Origin: a bacterium Ga0077546
GTDB taxonomy: Bacteria; Cyanobacteriota; Vampirovibrionia; Obscuribacterales; Obscuribacteraceae
NCBI GenBank assembly: GCA_001464165.1
Contig: LNEX01000558.1
Span: 1-14,993 of the forward strand
Direction: 5' to 3'
Length of the DNA stretch: 14,993 bases
This document shows positions 6,433 through 12,824 of this stretch, piece by piece. Within the stretch, counting starts at the first letter, position 1; each line of letters opens with the position of its first letter. The notes below the pieces were generated by a model that worked only from the letters and a program-made list of their open reading frames with translations, ran no database searches and was not told where the DNA came from. Position numbers and translations under genes: made by a program.

Positions 6433-6660
6433 AGCAGGACCGGCGGAGGGACGGGGAGGAGAGGAGGGCAAAGACTGTAAGAGATGCAAGAAAATAGCAA
6501 AGCTCGCAACAGCGCAAAACTGTTACTACCAACTGATCAATCTGACTCTGCGGCCTTGTTTTGAGTTAATCTTCAAAAGTCTAAGTGGGGGAAATAGATA
6601 CACTTACACTATTAAAACCACTATGGCTAAACCAGCAATTCCCATAAAAATATGGTCCCT

Positions 6661-6694
6661 CCATTGAAGATCCACCCATCGCGGTTGTCAATGG
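6661..6694. promoter_or_regulatory. Possible regulator-binding inverted repeat upstream of the MocR gene
   Basis: CCATTGA (6661-6667) and TCAATGG (6688-6694) are perfect inverted arms 20 bases apart. Each is flanked by a TGGTCC/GGACCA element, although the left copy has a few extra bases between the two parts. It lies about 105 bases before the regulator start. MocR regulators commonly bind near their own gene; the link is inference. Confidence 0.3.
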
Positions 6695-6797
6695 ACCAGG
6701 CGAGCACCTTGAGATTGGTCTATTGCCAGGTACGCTCTCTGCTAAACTTCCTTGCAGCCGTGGGTGAGCAGTAACAGCGAAAAAAGCATCAAACCAA

Positions 6798-8267
6798 ATG
6801 AATTTCCCCATTGAATTTGATCCCAAAGACAAGCGTCCAATGTATCAACAACTTTCCGAAGCGCTGGAAAATGCTATGAGTTCTGGCCGACTAAAACCTG
6901 GCGACCACTTACCGTCAACCCGCGACATGGCTGCCAAACTAAGTCTGGCACGTGGCACCGTTGTGCGAGCTTACGAAGACCTACTCAACAGAGGCTATCT
7001 TGAAGGCAAAACCGGAACAGGCACAAAAGTAGTTGAGCGCCAGTCTGAGGAATCTACCTCAGATTTGCAGTCACGTCCCGAGAAGAAAGAAAGCGCAAGC
7101 AAGACCGATAGCCCCCGCTTGTCGCAATACGGTCAACGCCTTTTAAATGTCGAAATTCACAGCTACACTTCAGCCGATCTGCCCAACTTGAACTACGGCT
7201 GCGCTCCACAAGATCTGCTCCCAGTGCAAAAGTGGCGAGAACTGCTTTTGCGTTATTGCCGACCGGGGGAGAGCCATAAATTTCCCTATGTTACCGAGAC
7301 TTTCGGCTACCGACCACTACGCGAAGCATTCTGCAATTACTTAAAGCGCACCAAGGCTGTGCGCTGCCATCCAGATCAAATAATCATCTTCACTGGCTCA
7401 CAGCAAGCTATTGATCATATCGTCAGCGTGTTAGTTGATGTCGAAGATAAAGTTGTAATCGAAAATCCAGGCTATGTTGGGGTTAGAGAAAAGCTATTGG
7501 CCCACGGAGCAAAAATACAGCCTATCCCAGTCGACGATCAAGGCCTGAAGGTAGACTTACTGGAAAGCCTTGCTAGCCAGTGCAAACTAATCCACACCAC
7601 TCCAACCTGTCATGATCCAACTGGCATTCAGATGTCGCTAGAACGCCGCGTGGCGCTACTGAAGTGGGCTAAGCAAAATAATTGCATGGTGGTCGAAGAC
7701 GCTTGGGACACTGACTATACCTATGGCGGCCCAGCTTTAGCAAGCCTTCAAGGCCTGACTAAAGAGCCATCTGTGATCTATCTCTATTCACTGTTTAAAG
7801 TACTTTTTCCTTTGATCACTTTAGCGGTAGCCATTGTGCCGCCGCAGTTAATACCAGTTTTTACTCGCGCCAAGCTTCTAAACGAGCGGCAAGTTCCGGC
7901 TCTTGAATATTACGCTTTGACCGATTTCATCAACGAAGGGCACCTCGACGCCCAAATTCGTCGCACACAAAAGATCTATCAAAAACGCAGACAAACACTG
8001 ATGTATTCACTCACTACCGCATTTCGCGAAAACATTACTATTTCTCCAAAGACTGCCGGTTTACACCTAACAGTTAAGTTCAGGCCAGACTGGTGTACTG
8101 ACGACATTTTGAACTACGCGACAGAAGCAGGGGTTCCCCTCGTCAGCACAGCGCCCTATTACGTCGGTGCAGCAGAGAGAACTGAATTTCTAATTGCTTT
8201 TTCCAATTTACCAGAAGAGACTACGCCAAAGATAATACAAACCTTTGCTAGGATACTCGGATGCTAG
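6798..8267 (+). CDS. MocR-family (PdxR/GabR-type) GntR-aminotransferase fusion regulator
   Basis: 489 residues, the usual length for this family. An N-terminal GntR winged helix (about 10-80) shows MYQQLSEALENAMSSGRLKPG, LPSTRDMAAKLSLARGTVV and AYEDLLNRGYLEGKTGTGT. After a charged linker, a fold-type I aminotransferase domain follows from about 110: GSQQAID and ENPGYVGVRE, PTG at 274-276, EDAWD at 300-304 (D301 for the pyridine nitrogen) and K334 as the pyridoxal-phosphate lysine. The usual GTFSK around that lysine reads YSLFK, and the family's EDDYD has Trp for Tyr. Such proteins sense an amine or vitamin B6 and control neighbouring genes rather than acting as free transaminases. No obvious pyridoxal or GABA gene is adjacent, so the effector is open. 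The ribosome site is weak. Confidence 0.93.
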   Translation: MNFPIEFDPKDKRPMYQQLSEALENAMSSGRLKPGDHLPSTRDMAAKLSLARGTVVRAYEDLLNRGYLEGKTGTGTKVVERQSEESTSDLQSRPEKKESASKTDSPRLSQYGQRLLNVEIHSYTSADLPNLNYGCAPQDLLPVQKWRELLLRYCRPGESHKFPYVTETFGYRPLREAFCNYLKRTKAVRCHPDQIIIFTGSQQAIDHIVSVLVDVEDKVVIENPGYVGVREKLLAHGAKIQPIPVDDQGLKVDLLESLASQCKLIHTTPTCHDPTGIQMSLERRVALLKWAKQNNCMVVEDAWDTDYTYGGPALASLQGLTKEPSVIYLYSLFKVLFPLITLAVAIVPPQLIPVFTRAKLLNERQVPALEYYALTDFINEGHLDAQIRRTQKIYQKRRQTLMYSLTTAFRENITISPKTAGLHLTVKFRPDWCTDDILNYATEAGVPLVSTAPYYVGAAERTEFLIAFSNLPEETTPKIIQTFARILGC

Positions 8268-8342
8268 AAACAGTATGACGCATCTCTGCCTTTAGCATTG
8301 ATGCGCCATATTGCAAATAACCGGGGGGATTATTTCAAAGAT

Positions 8343-8368
8343 TTCGTGCACCACTGATGGTGCACGAA
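8343..8368. repeat. 26-base perfect hairpin downstream of the MocR gene
   Basis: TTCGTGCACCA (8343-8353) and TGGTGCACGAA (8358-8368) form an 11-pair stem around CTGA. No U run follows, so it is not a classical terminator. It lies 75 bases after the regulator stop and 136 before the next gene. It could be a protein-binding site, an RNA-processing structure or a Rho-assisted end. Confidence 0.6.
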
Positions 8369-8504
8369 GGTTACCAGGTGGACTGCAGTGTCCATTTGTT
8401 CTTTGGAGGAACATCATTACTTTACTAAACATGTGTGGCAAATTATGGGCTAAGCAGAAAGACTGATCGGTTTGATCAAATAGTCGACGGGGTAAGAAAT
8501 AATC

Positions 8505-8930
8505 ATGCCGACTAGCACATTCACATCACTGCCAGCTTTAACGGCATTGAGCCCTCTAGAAACAGAGGCTCACGCGACCGCATCAACCTCAAAGACCATT
8601 GCCTGGGCTGCCATTAACGAAGCCATGCTGGTCTTGGTACTGCTCTCAACCATCGCCTACTTGAGCGGCTGCAAGCCAACCGACTGGCTCGGCGCTGCAG
8701 CTGTTTTCATTACCTTCCTCCACGGTCAGCTTTCGTTTGATATGCAAGAGTCACAGGGAAAAATGCCGGTGGCCACTGTGCAAAATTACCACTGGTCCAG
8801 TCGACTGTTCGTCACCAAAGAAATTCTCTGGATTGCCACGTTTATGATGACCGGCTCTTGGCCCCTCTGCGCCGGCAGTGTAATCTTCGCCACCTACCCC
8901 CGCTGGAGAGCCTGGCTCCGCCAGAAATAA
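8505..8930 (+). CDS. Small membrane protein of unknown function
   Basis: 141 residues from ATG 8505. GGGGTAAG lies about a dozen bases upstream as a so-so ribosome site, and a TTTGATCAAA palindrome sits at 8471-8480. The first 35 residues are polar, Ser/Thr-rich and lack a signal peptide. Hydrophobic segments follow at about 38-55 and 60-76, and a longer one at 103-130. The loop contains HGQLSFDMQESQGKMP, and the protein ends in a basic, aromatic tail (YPRWRAWLRQK). No family is recognised. As the first gene downstream of the MocR regulator on the same strand it could be a target, but 237 bases and a hairpin separate them. Confidence 0.65.
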   Translation: MPTSTFTSLPALTALSPLETEAHATASTSKTIAWAAINEAMLVLVLLSTIAYLSGCKPTDWLGAAAVFITFLHGQLSFDMQESQGKMPVATVQNYHWSSRLFVTKEILWIATFMMTGSWPLCAGSVIFATYPRWRAWLRQK

Positions 8931-9064
8931 AAGTTATCGGCAGAAATAACCAATCCCGGCAGAAATCAGAAACAGAAGTCTCTCTCAAGACAACAAAAGC
9001 AGCCCGTCAAGCCCTTCCCCATGACAAGCCGCATTTACCCAGCTGATCTGGATATCACGACATA

Positions 9065-9078
9065 GCGCTAGATAGCGC
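9065..9078. repeat. Inverted repeat GCGCTA-GA-TAGCGC
   Basis: Perfect six-base arms around GA. It has the same plan, arm-CTA-GA-TAG-arm, as the repeat at 3304-3317, and resembles ATGCTA-GAGA-TAGCAT at 3377-3392. Confidence 0.4.
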
Positions 9079-9184
9079 ACGCAATTTTTCCCAATATGAA
9101 CTCAATCACAACTGCCTAAAGCCAATCAGGGAGAGGATTAATCACTCTTCAGCCGCAAGTGCTTGAAGCGCAGACACGACGTCG

Positions 9185-9205
9185 AAGATACTGCGCGTAT
9201 CTTTT
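9185..9205 (+). terminator. Weak hairpin with short T tail
   Basis: AAGATAC (9185-9191) pairs with GTATCTT (9197-9203), with a five-base loop and T-rich bases after it. It may end leftover transcription from the 8505 gene before the methyltransferase promoter. Confidence 0.35.
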
Positions 9206-9214
9206 ACTCTTACT

Positions 9215-9243
9215 CTGACAAGAAATACAAATAAACTTTTAAA
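9215..9243 (+). promoter_or_regulatory. Possible promoter of the methyltransferase gene
   Basis: CTGACA (9215-9220) and TTTAAA (9238-9243) are 17 bases apart in an AT-rich stretch, about 100 bases before the start codon. The match to the sigma-70 consensus is partial. Confidence 0.25.
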
Positions 9244-9342
9244 TCAACACCCCCAGCTACTCTTGCAATTTCTCTCGCTTCCTGGTGCGTGAAATTCAAG
9301 TGTTTTTTCTCATGCCTGCAAATATCGAACAGAGGAAACCCC

Positions 9343-10227
9343 ATGACTACAAGCGTATCCACAGGTAGCAGCTACGAAAAATACGAAAAGACCCACAGCG
9401 ACTACGACAAAACGCGCATGGCTGTGGGCAGCGAACAAATCATTCGCTTCTTGCACGCACAGTTTCCCGATCGCACCAATCAACCGCGCATTCTTGATGC
9501 TGGCTGTGGCACTGGAGTGCATCTGCAAGCACTGAAGCAAGCTGGTTTCGATTTGCTCACTGGCGTCGATGCCTCAAGAACCGGTTTGGAAAAAACCCGC
9601 GAGAAACTTGGCAGTGACGCACAGTTGGTTTGCGCCGACATTCGCTCTTTGCCATTTGCCCCCCAGAGCTTCGACATCGTCTTGTTCAGCTTTGTCTTGC
9701 AACATCTACCCCACCAAAGCGAAGACGAGCTGCAAAAAGCCACTCAAGCAGTTCTCAATGATGTGGCACAACTTCTTGCTCCAGGGGGTCACGTCATCAT
9801 CGTCACCTGCAGCAGAGAACAGATGTCTCCTGATGCTGGCTGCATGTGGTACTACAAATATTTTGCCGAGGCGGCAAACAAGCTGGCTTCGCGCTTCTTA
9901 CCACAAGAGACCATGGAGCAACTGCTGCAAAGCACTGCCTCAACTGTGCGCATCGAGCCTCTGGAGAAAACCTACTGGACCCCAGCCAGCCTTGATCCGC
10001 AAGGACCAATGCAAGAAGACTGGCGCAGTGGCGACTCGCTTTTTGCCCTCTGCCAGAAAACTCCAGAACTCTTTCAAGAGCAACTGGGCCACTTACAATC
10101 GGATATTGACAGCGGTGCAGTACTGACCCAAATCGCCACAGTGAAAGAGCGCACTGAGCGAATCAAGCAAGGTGTGCTGCTGTTTGCCACAAAGTCTGTT
10201 GCCGCAAGTGCTGCAGCGGCGGCCTAG
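9343..10227 (+). CDS. Class I SAM-dependent methyltransferase
   Basis: 294 residues from ATG 9343, with AGAGGA (9331-9336) as ribosome site; the in-frame upstream ATG at 9289 lacks one. The family is Methyltransf_11-like. A conserved-looking start, SYEKYEKTHSDYDKTRMAVG, precedes motif I ILDAGCGTG (50-58), acidic D76 at the end of strand 2 (TGVDAS), CADIRSLPF (97-105) with D99, and SFDIVLFSFVLQHLP (109-123). The C-terminal half carries a helical insertion (residues about 165-260) that would shape the substrate pocket. The substrate cannot be read from sequence; small-molecule O-, N- or C-methylation is possible. It ends in an alanine-rich tail (SVAASAAAAA). It stands alone, with a terminator hairpin directly downstream. 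Confidence 0.92.
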   Translation: MTTSVSTGSSYEKYEKTHSDYDKTRMAVGSEQIIRFLHAQFPDRTNQPRILDAGCGTGVHLQALKQAGFDLLTGVDASRTGLEKTREKLGSDAQLVCADIRSLPFAPQSFDIVLFSFVLQHLPHQSEDELQKATQAVLNDVAQLLAPGGHVIIVTCSREQMSPDAGCMWYYKYFAEAANKLASRFLPQETMEQLLQSTASTVRIEPLEKTYWTPASLDPQGPMQEDWRSGDSLFALCQKTPELFQEQLGHLQSDIDSGAVLTQIATVKERTERIKQGVLLFATKSVAASAAAAA

Positions 10228-10253
10228 GGTTTAGAAGAAAGGGTGTTAAGTAA

Positions 10254-10312
10254 GGCATGCAGGCCATTGTTCAAGCGAAGGCTTGGATCAATGCCTGCAT
10301 GCCTGCACTTTT
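10254..10312 (+). terminator. Long hairpin terminator after the methyltransferase gene
   Basis: An 11-pair perfect stem (GGCATGCAGGC at 10254-10264 with GCCTGCATGCC at 10293-10303) encloses a second stem (CAAGC at 10272-10276 with GCTTG at 10281-10285). TGCACTTTTC follows, with more T-rich sequence beyond it. It lies between convergent genes. Confidence 0.75.
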
Positions 10313-10376
10313 CTCTAACCTAATTCTTTTTGGCCAGACCTCTTGACATCCACACTGCGAGGACGAATAGAAATTT

Positions 10377-11183
10377 CTACGGCAGGCGCAGCGGCACATC
10401 GTAGTGCACAGCATCTTCGCCGTGAACGTCAAATAACAGGCGACTACCTTCAATGGTGGCAGTGGCAAAAGCACGACTGGCAAGATCTGGCTCACCCACT
10501 TTTTCCACTAGTGACTGCACTGTTATGTAATGAATGCCATCGATGGTGGAGAGATTATTGCGGTGCACATGACCATTGAAAACAGCACTGACCTTGCCCG
10601 AAGCAGCAAGAATATCTCGCACCTGATGGCGCTCTTGCACGAAACAATAATCCGGATATTTTTCAAACCAGACATTACCTTTCAAGTCTTGATCGTCTAG
10701 TGGATGGTGCAAAAAGACAAGTGTTGGCTTATCAGTAGTAGCAAGATCATTCTGCAACCAGAGCCGCTGCTCGGCAGAAATTGTAATATCAGTATGCTCA
10801 AGTGATGAAGAAAACAACACCACACAGTGCATCTCACCTAGATCTTGTGAGTAATAAAGCTTTTCATTACGCGAAAGCCGACAGAGATCGCCGTCACTCA
10901 AATGCACTTGATCGTGATTGCCTATCACATTCAAAACTGGCATAGGCAAACCATCAAAGCAATTCAGCCCCAATTGATAGTTGCTTGAATCATCTTGCCG
11001 CGAAGATGAATCTTCAATCAAATCACCCAGCTGCACCACGAAGCTTGGCTTGTATAGGCTGGTCAGCTCATCTCGCAACTGCGACAAATAGGGCAAGGTA
11101 TTGCGCGAGAGCTTGCGAATTTGCCCCTCGTAGAATTTTTCAGGACCAAGATGTGAGTCAGCTACAAGAGCAAATTTGATCAT
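10377..11183 (-). CDS. Class III metallophosphoesterase (CpdA-like)
   Basis: 268 residues. ATG 11183 is chosen because MIKFALVADSHLG is the standard family start; the upstream extension would run back into the vapC-like gene. All metal-binding motifs are present: D9 and H11 (ADSH), GD 53-54, GNHD 88-91, H159/H160 and GHVH 204-207. The enzyme should hydrolyse phosphodiesters or phosphomonoesters with two metal ions in the cytoplasm. Cyclic-nucleotide phosphodiesterases of the CpdA type have this architecture, but substrate cannot be assigned. It starts 22 bases after the vapC-like stop on the same strand, with no visible terminator and no clear ribosome site of its own, so it may be the third gene of the antitoxin-toxin transcript. 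Confidence 0.9.
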   Translation of the reverse strand: MIKFALVADSHLGPEKFYEGQIRKLSRNTLPYLSQLRDELTSLYKPSFVVQLGDLIEDSSSRQDDSSNYQLGLNCFDGLPMPVLNVIGNHDQVHLSDGDLCRLSRNEKLYYSQDLGEMHCVVLFSSSLEHTDITISAEQRLWLQNDLATTDKPTLVFLHHPLDDQDLKGNVWFEKYPDYCFVQERHQVRDILAASGKVSAVFNGHVHRNNLSTIDGIHYITVQSLVEKVGEPDLASRAFATATIEGSRLLFDVHGEDAVHYDVPLRLP

Positions 11184-11205
11184 CAGTAGAGAAAAGCATA
11201 TCAGG

Positions 11206-11640
11206 TCAGGAGCTTTGCAAACTCCAAGGACAGACGAGCGAAACATTGGTCTCAGAAAAATCGGCAGTATTGCGCGTGACAATTGCCAGGTTGTAGTGTA
11301 GAGCAGTTGCGGCAAGGAGACCATCAACAACGGCTAGCGGCCGCCCAGCCTCTTTCGCCTGCGCAGCCAAAACACCCCAGCGCTCTGCTACTTCCTCGTC
11401 GATAGGTAAAATGCGGTCATTGAAACGAGTCTTTAATTCAAGCTCTATCCAGGTTTCCAATCTCGCCCGCTGCTTGCCTGTAGCCAGAGCTGCTATGCCT
11501 TTGCGAATCTCTCCAATTGTGAGAACACTGAGATAGAGCAATCTTTCATCACAATCATCGAGCCACTGCACTACTCGGGGCTCAGGTTTTGCCCGAACGA
11601 GCTCTGAAATGCAATTGGTAGCCAGGAGAAAGCCGGTCAT
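11206..11640 (-). CDS. vapC: VapC/FitB-type PIN-domain toxin with a missing catalytic Asp
   Basis: 144 residues, the usual size. The family pattern is clear: TNCISELV near the start, YLSVLTIGEIRKGI with E44, LPIDEEVAERWG, GRPLAVVDGLLAATA with D106, VTRNTADF with D127, and a CPW end. PIN-domain toxins are ribonucleases, often cutting tRNA or rRNA, using a quartet of acidic residues. Here the first one, the Asp of DTNxISE, is Ala7 (codon GCT; GAT would differ by one base). E44, D106 and D127 remain. This predicts loss or strong reduction of nuclease activity, unless the base is a sequencing error. The start overlaps the antitoxin stop by four bases (ATGA), typical of these pairs. Confidence 0.92.
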   Translation of the reverse strand: MTGFLLATNCISELVRAKPEPRVVQWLDDCDERLLYLSVLTIGEIRKGIAALATGKQRARLETWIELELKTRFNDRILPIDEEVAERWGVLAAQAKEAGRPLAVVDGLLAATALHYNLAIVTRNTADFSETNVSLVCPWSLQSS

Positions 11641-11951
11641 AGTTCAATATCTCTACCAGTATCTTTGTCTCGTTCGAACGACAAGTCTAAACCAACAAGC
11701 GGAGACTCACGGAAGAATTGAACCAGACTCTTAGCCTGATGAGCGCGAGCTATGAGCAGGTCGAATTGCTCCACAGTTAGCATGACGACACCGTCTTTTT
11801 TCTGACGGAGAATTAGCTGTGGTCCTTGTGTTCTAGCTAGACTAAACAGCTCGCTAAAGCGAGCCTTCGCGTTCTGAAGCTGCCAAGGTTCGCCGGTAAT
11901 CCGGAGGCGTTGAAGTTTCATAGAGTTAGCTTTTCCGCTGGATTGATTCAT
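11637..11951 (-). CDS. phd: Phd/YefM-type antitoxin
   Basis: 104 residues from ATG 11951, with GAGG seven bases upstream; a later ATG at 11921 lacks a ribosome site. After about 20 variable residues comes the Phd/YefM core WQLQNAKARFSELFSLA, then GPQLILRQKKDGVVMLTVEQFDLL. The C-terminal part, SLVQFFRESPLVGLDLSF followed by ERDKDTGRDIEL, matches the toxin-wrapping tail of antitoxins paired with FitB/VapC toxins. The N-terminal half should dimerise and bind the operator, the tail should block the toxin. Toxin and antitoxin genes overlap by four bases. Inverted repeats at 11976-11987 and 12000-12016 lie where its operator is expected. Confidence 0.92.
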   Translation of the reverse strand: MNQSSGKANSMKLQRLRITGEPWQLQNAKARFSELFSLARTQGPQLILRQKKDGVVMLTVEQFDLLIARAHQAKSLVQFFRESPLVGLDLSFERDKDTGRDIEL

Positions 11952-11975
11952 CGCTTAACCTCGGACCTAAACTTT

Positions 11976-12016
11976 CAGACTAGTCTGACTAGTTATTAGT
12001 TTACATCGAATGTAAA
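11976..12016 (-). promoter_or_regulatory. Operator-like repeats upstream of the antitoxin gene
   Basis: CAGACTAGTCTG at 11976-11987 is a perfect 12-base palindrome, and ACTAGT occurs twice three bases apart (11979-11984, 11988-11993). TTTACAT-CGA-ATGTAAA at 12000-12016 is a second inverted repeat. Both lie 25-65 bases upstream of the antitoxin start. Phd-type antitoxins repress their own promoter by binding short palindromes, so autoregulation here is a sound inference; the exact promoter is not clear. The rest of the gap to 12164 is AT-rich with no gene. Confidence 0.55.
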
Positions 12017-12164
12017 AACTCTGCCACCTCGAGTTCAAAACAAACGCAGTTGCTAGTACTGAAACAAAAGAAGACAAGAAAACAACACGCTTAATAAAAA
12101 AACGTTTGCTTGCAACTACATAAAGCAGTAGATAAAAAACAAGAAAATAGCGGCAGAAAAGAAA

Positions 12165-12193
12165 GCCCGGGAACTAGTCAAAGTTCACCGGGC
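12165..12193 (-). terminator. Terminator of the right-hand minus-strand operon
   Basis: GCCCGG (12165-12170) pairs with CCGGGC (12188-12193), and GAACT (12171-12175) with AGTTC (12182-12186), with one bulged A. Read on the minus strand it is followed by TTTCTTTTC. It lies 49 bases past the stop at 12243. Confidence 0.8.
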
Positions 12194-12242
12194 CATCACT
12201 AGACAACAGTCACAGCAAAAGGTTTGTAAAAGTTGCTTTGAA

Positions 12243-12767
12243 TCAGCCCCGGGGGCAGAATTTGACCGGCTCGTAGATAGTCATGGCCCGCTTGCTGGCA
12301 AGAACGACCACAGCAACCAGTCCAAGAGGCACAGACGACCAGTTGAAGCGATCGGGCAGAAAGAGATAGGTCGTCGCCGCCAAAACCATCATCGCCAGAC
12401 CCACCTCGTAGATGCACTGCAGCACCCACCAGCCGCGCAGGCTGCCGAAAAGACCGCGGGCCATGGCTAGCACCGCAGACGGCTGCCACCAGAAGTCGAG
12501 GGCCCAACTGGGAAACCTTCCCCAGCGCAGGTGGCGCAAGTTGGCAAAACGGTCGGCGTTCGCCCAGATCTCGTGAAGCGCACCAAGGCGAAAGCAGAGA
12601 CGCCGGTAAGCCACCAAGCCACTGAGCGCCTCGAAGACAATGAAGCTGAACGTGGCCACGCCAAGCAGCCAACCGCTGGAAGTTCCATAAATCGGAACCG
12701 CCAGCGACAGGCACCAAGCCACAGCCAGAAGCAGAGCCAAACGAGTGGCAGTGAAAAGCATTGTCAT
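12243..12767 (-). CDS. Four-helix membrane protein of unknown function
   Basis: 174 residues from ATG 12767, with AAAGG seven bases upstream. Hydrophobic segments lie at about 5-27, 31-53, 113-137 and 142-160. The loop between the second and third is cytoplasmic-looking, with Arg and Trp: YRRLCFRLGALHEIWAN, then LRHLRWGRFPSW. No catalytic motif or known family is recognised. It is the last gene of a five-gene minus-strand group. It is separated by 57 bases, including a 12-base tandem repeat, from the leucine-rich-repeat gene and followed by a good terminator. Confidence 0.75.
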   Translation of the reverse strand: MTMLFTATRLALLLAVAWCLSLAVPIYGTSSGWLLGVATFSFIVFEALSGLVAYRRLCFRLGALHEIWANADRFANLRHLRWGRFPSWALDFWWQPSAVLAMARGLFGSLRGWWVLQCIYEVGLAMMVLAATTYLFLPDRFNWSSVPLGLVAVVVLASKRAMTIYEPVKFCPRG

Positions 12768-12777
12768 AGTTGACCTT

Positions 12778-12806
12778 TCAGTTGAAGTAAAGAGTCAGTT
12801 GAAGTA
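12778..12806. repeat. Two copies of TCAGTTGAAGTA, 17 bases apart
   Basis: Exact 12-base direct copies at 12778-12789 and 12795-12806, in the gap between two minus-strand genes, directly upstream of the ribosome site of the 12767 gene. This could be a small duplication or a regulatory element. Confidence 0.5.
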
Positions 12807-12824
12807 GAGGGAAAACAACGGCCT

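Larger units (their letters stand above)
6402..6797. other. Divergent intergenic region without a credible gene
   Basis: 396 bases between the minus-strand lipoprotein gene and the MocR-type regulator. It holds an inverted repeat at 6417-6432, a purine-rich stretch at about 6434-6472 (G and A on the + strand), an AT-rich part around 6480-6640 and an inverted repeat at 6661-6694. It should contain two divergent promoters, but no -35/-10 pair is clear enough to call. Confidence 0.6.
8931..9342. other. Intergenic stretch with two hairpins, no credible gene
   Basis: About 410 bases. It contains the inverted repeat at 9065-9078, the hairpin at 9185-9205 and a weak promoter candidate at 9215-9243. 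A short open frame at 8858-9046 is basic, lysine-rich and overlaps the previous gene out of frame, so it is not called. I see no riboswitch core that I can name, although the region is long enough for a structured leader. Confidence 0.5.

Noticed and set aside
6581..6832. 83-residue minus-strand frame upstream of the MocR gene
   Set aside because: It overlaps the regulator start, has no ribosome site and no recognisable features.
8858..9046. 62-residue + strand frame after the membrane protein
   Set aside because: It overlaps the end of the 8505-8930 gene in another frame and has a random-looking basic composition.
9079..9342. Possible riboswitch upstream of the SAM-dependent methyltransferase
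   Set aside because: SAM riboswitch control would be a natural idea, but none of the conserved cores I know is visible, and the hairpins are too simple.
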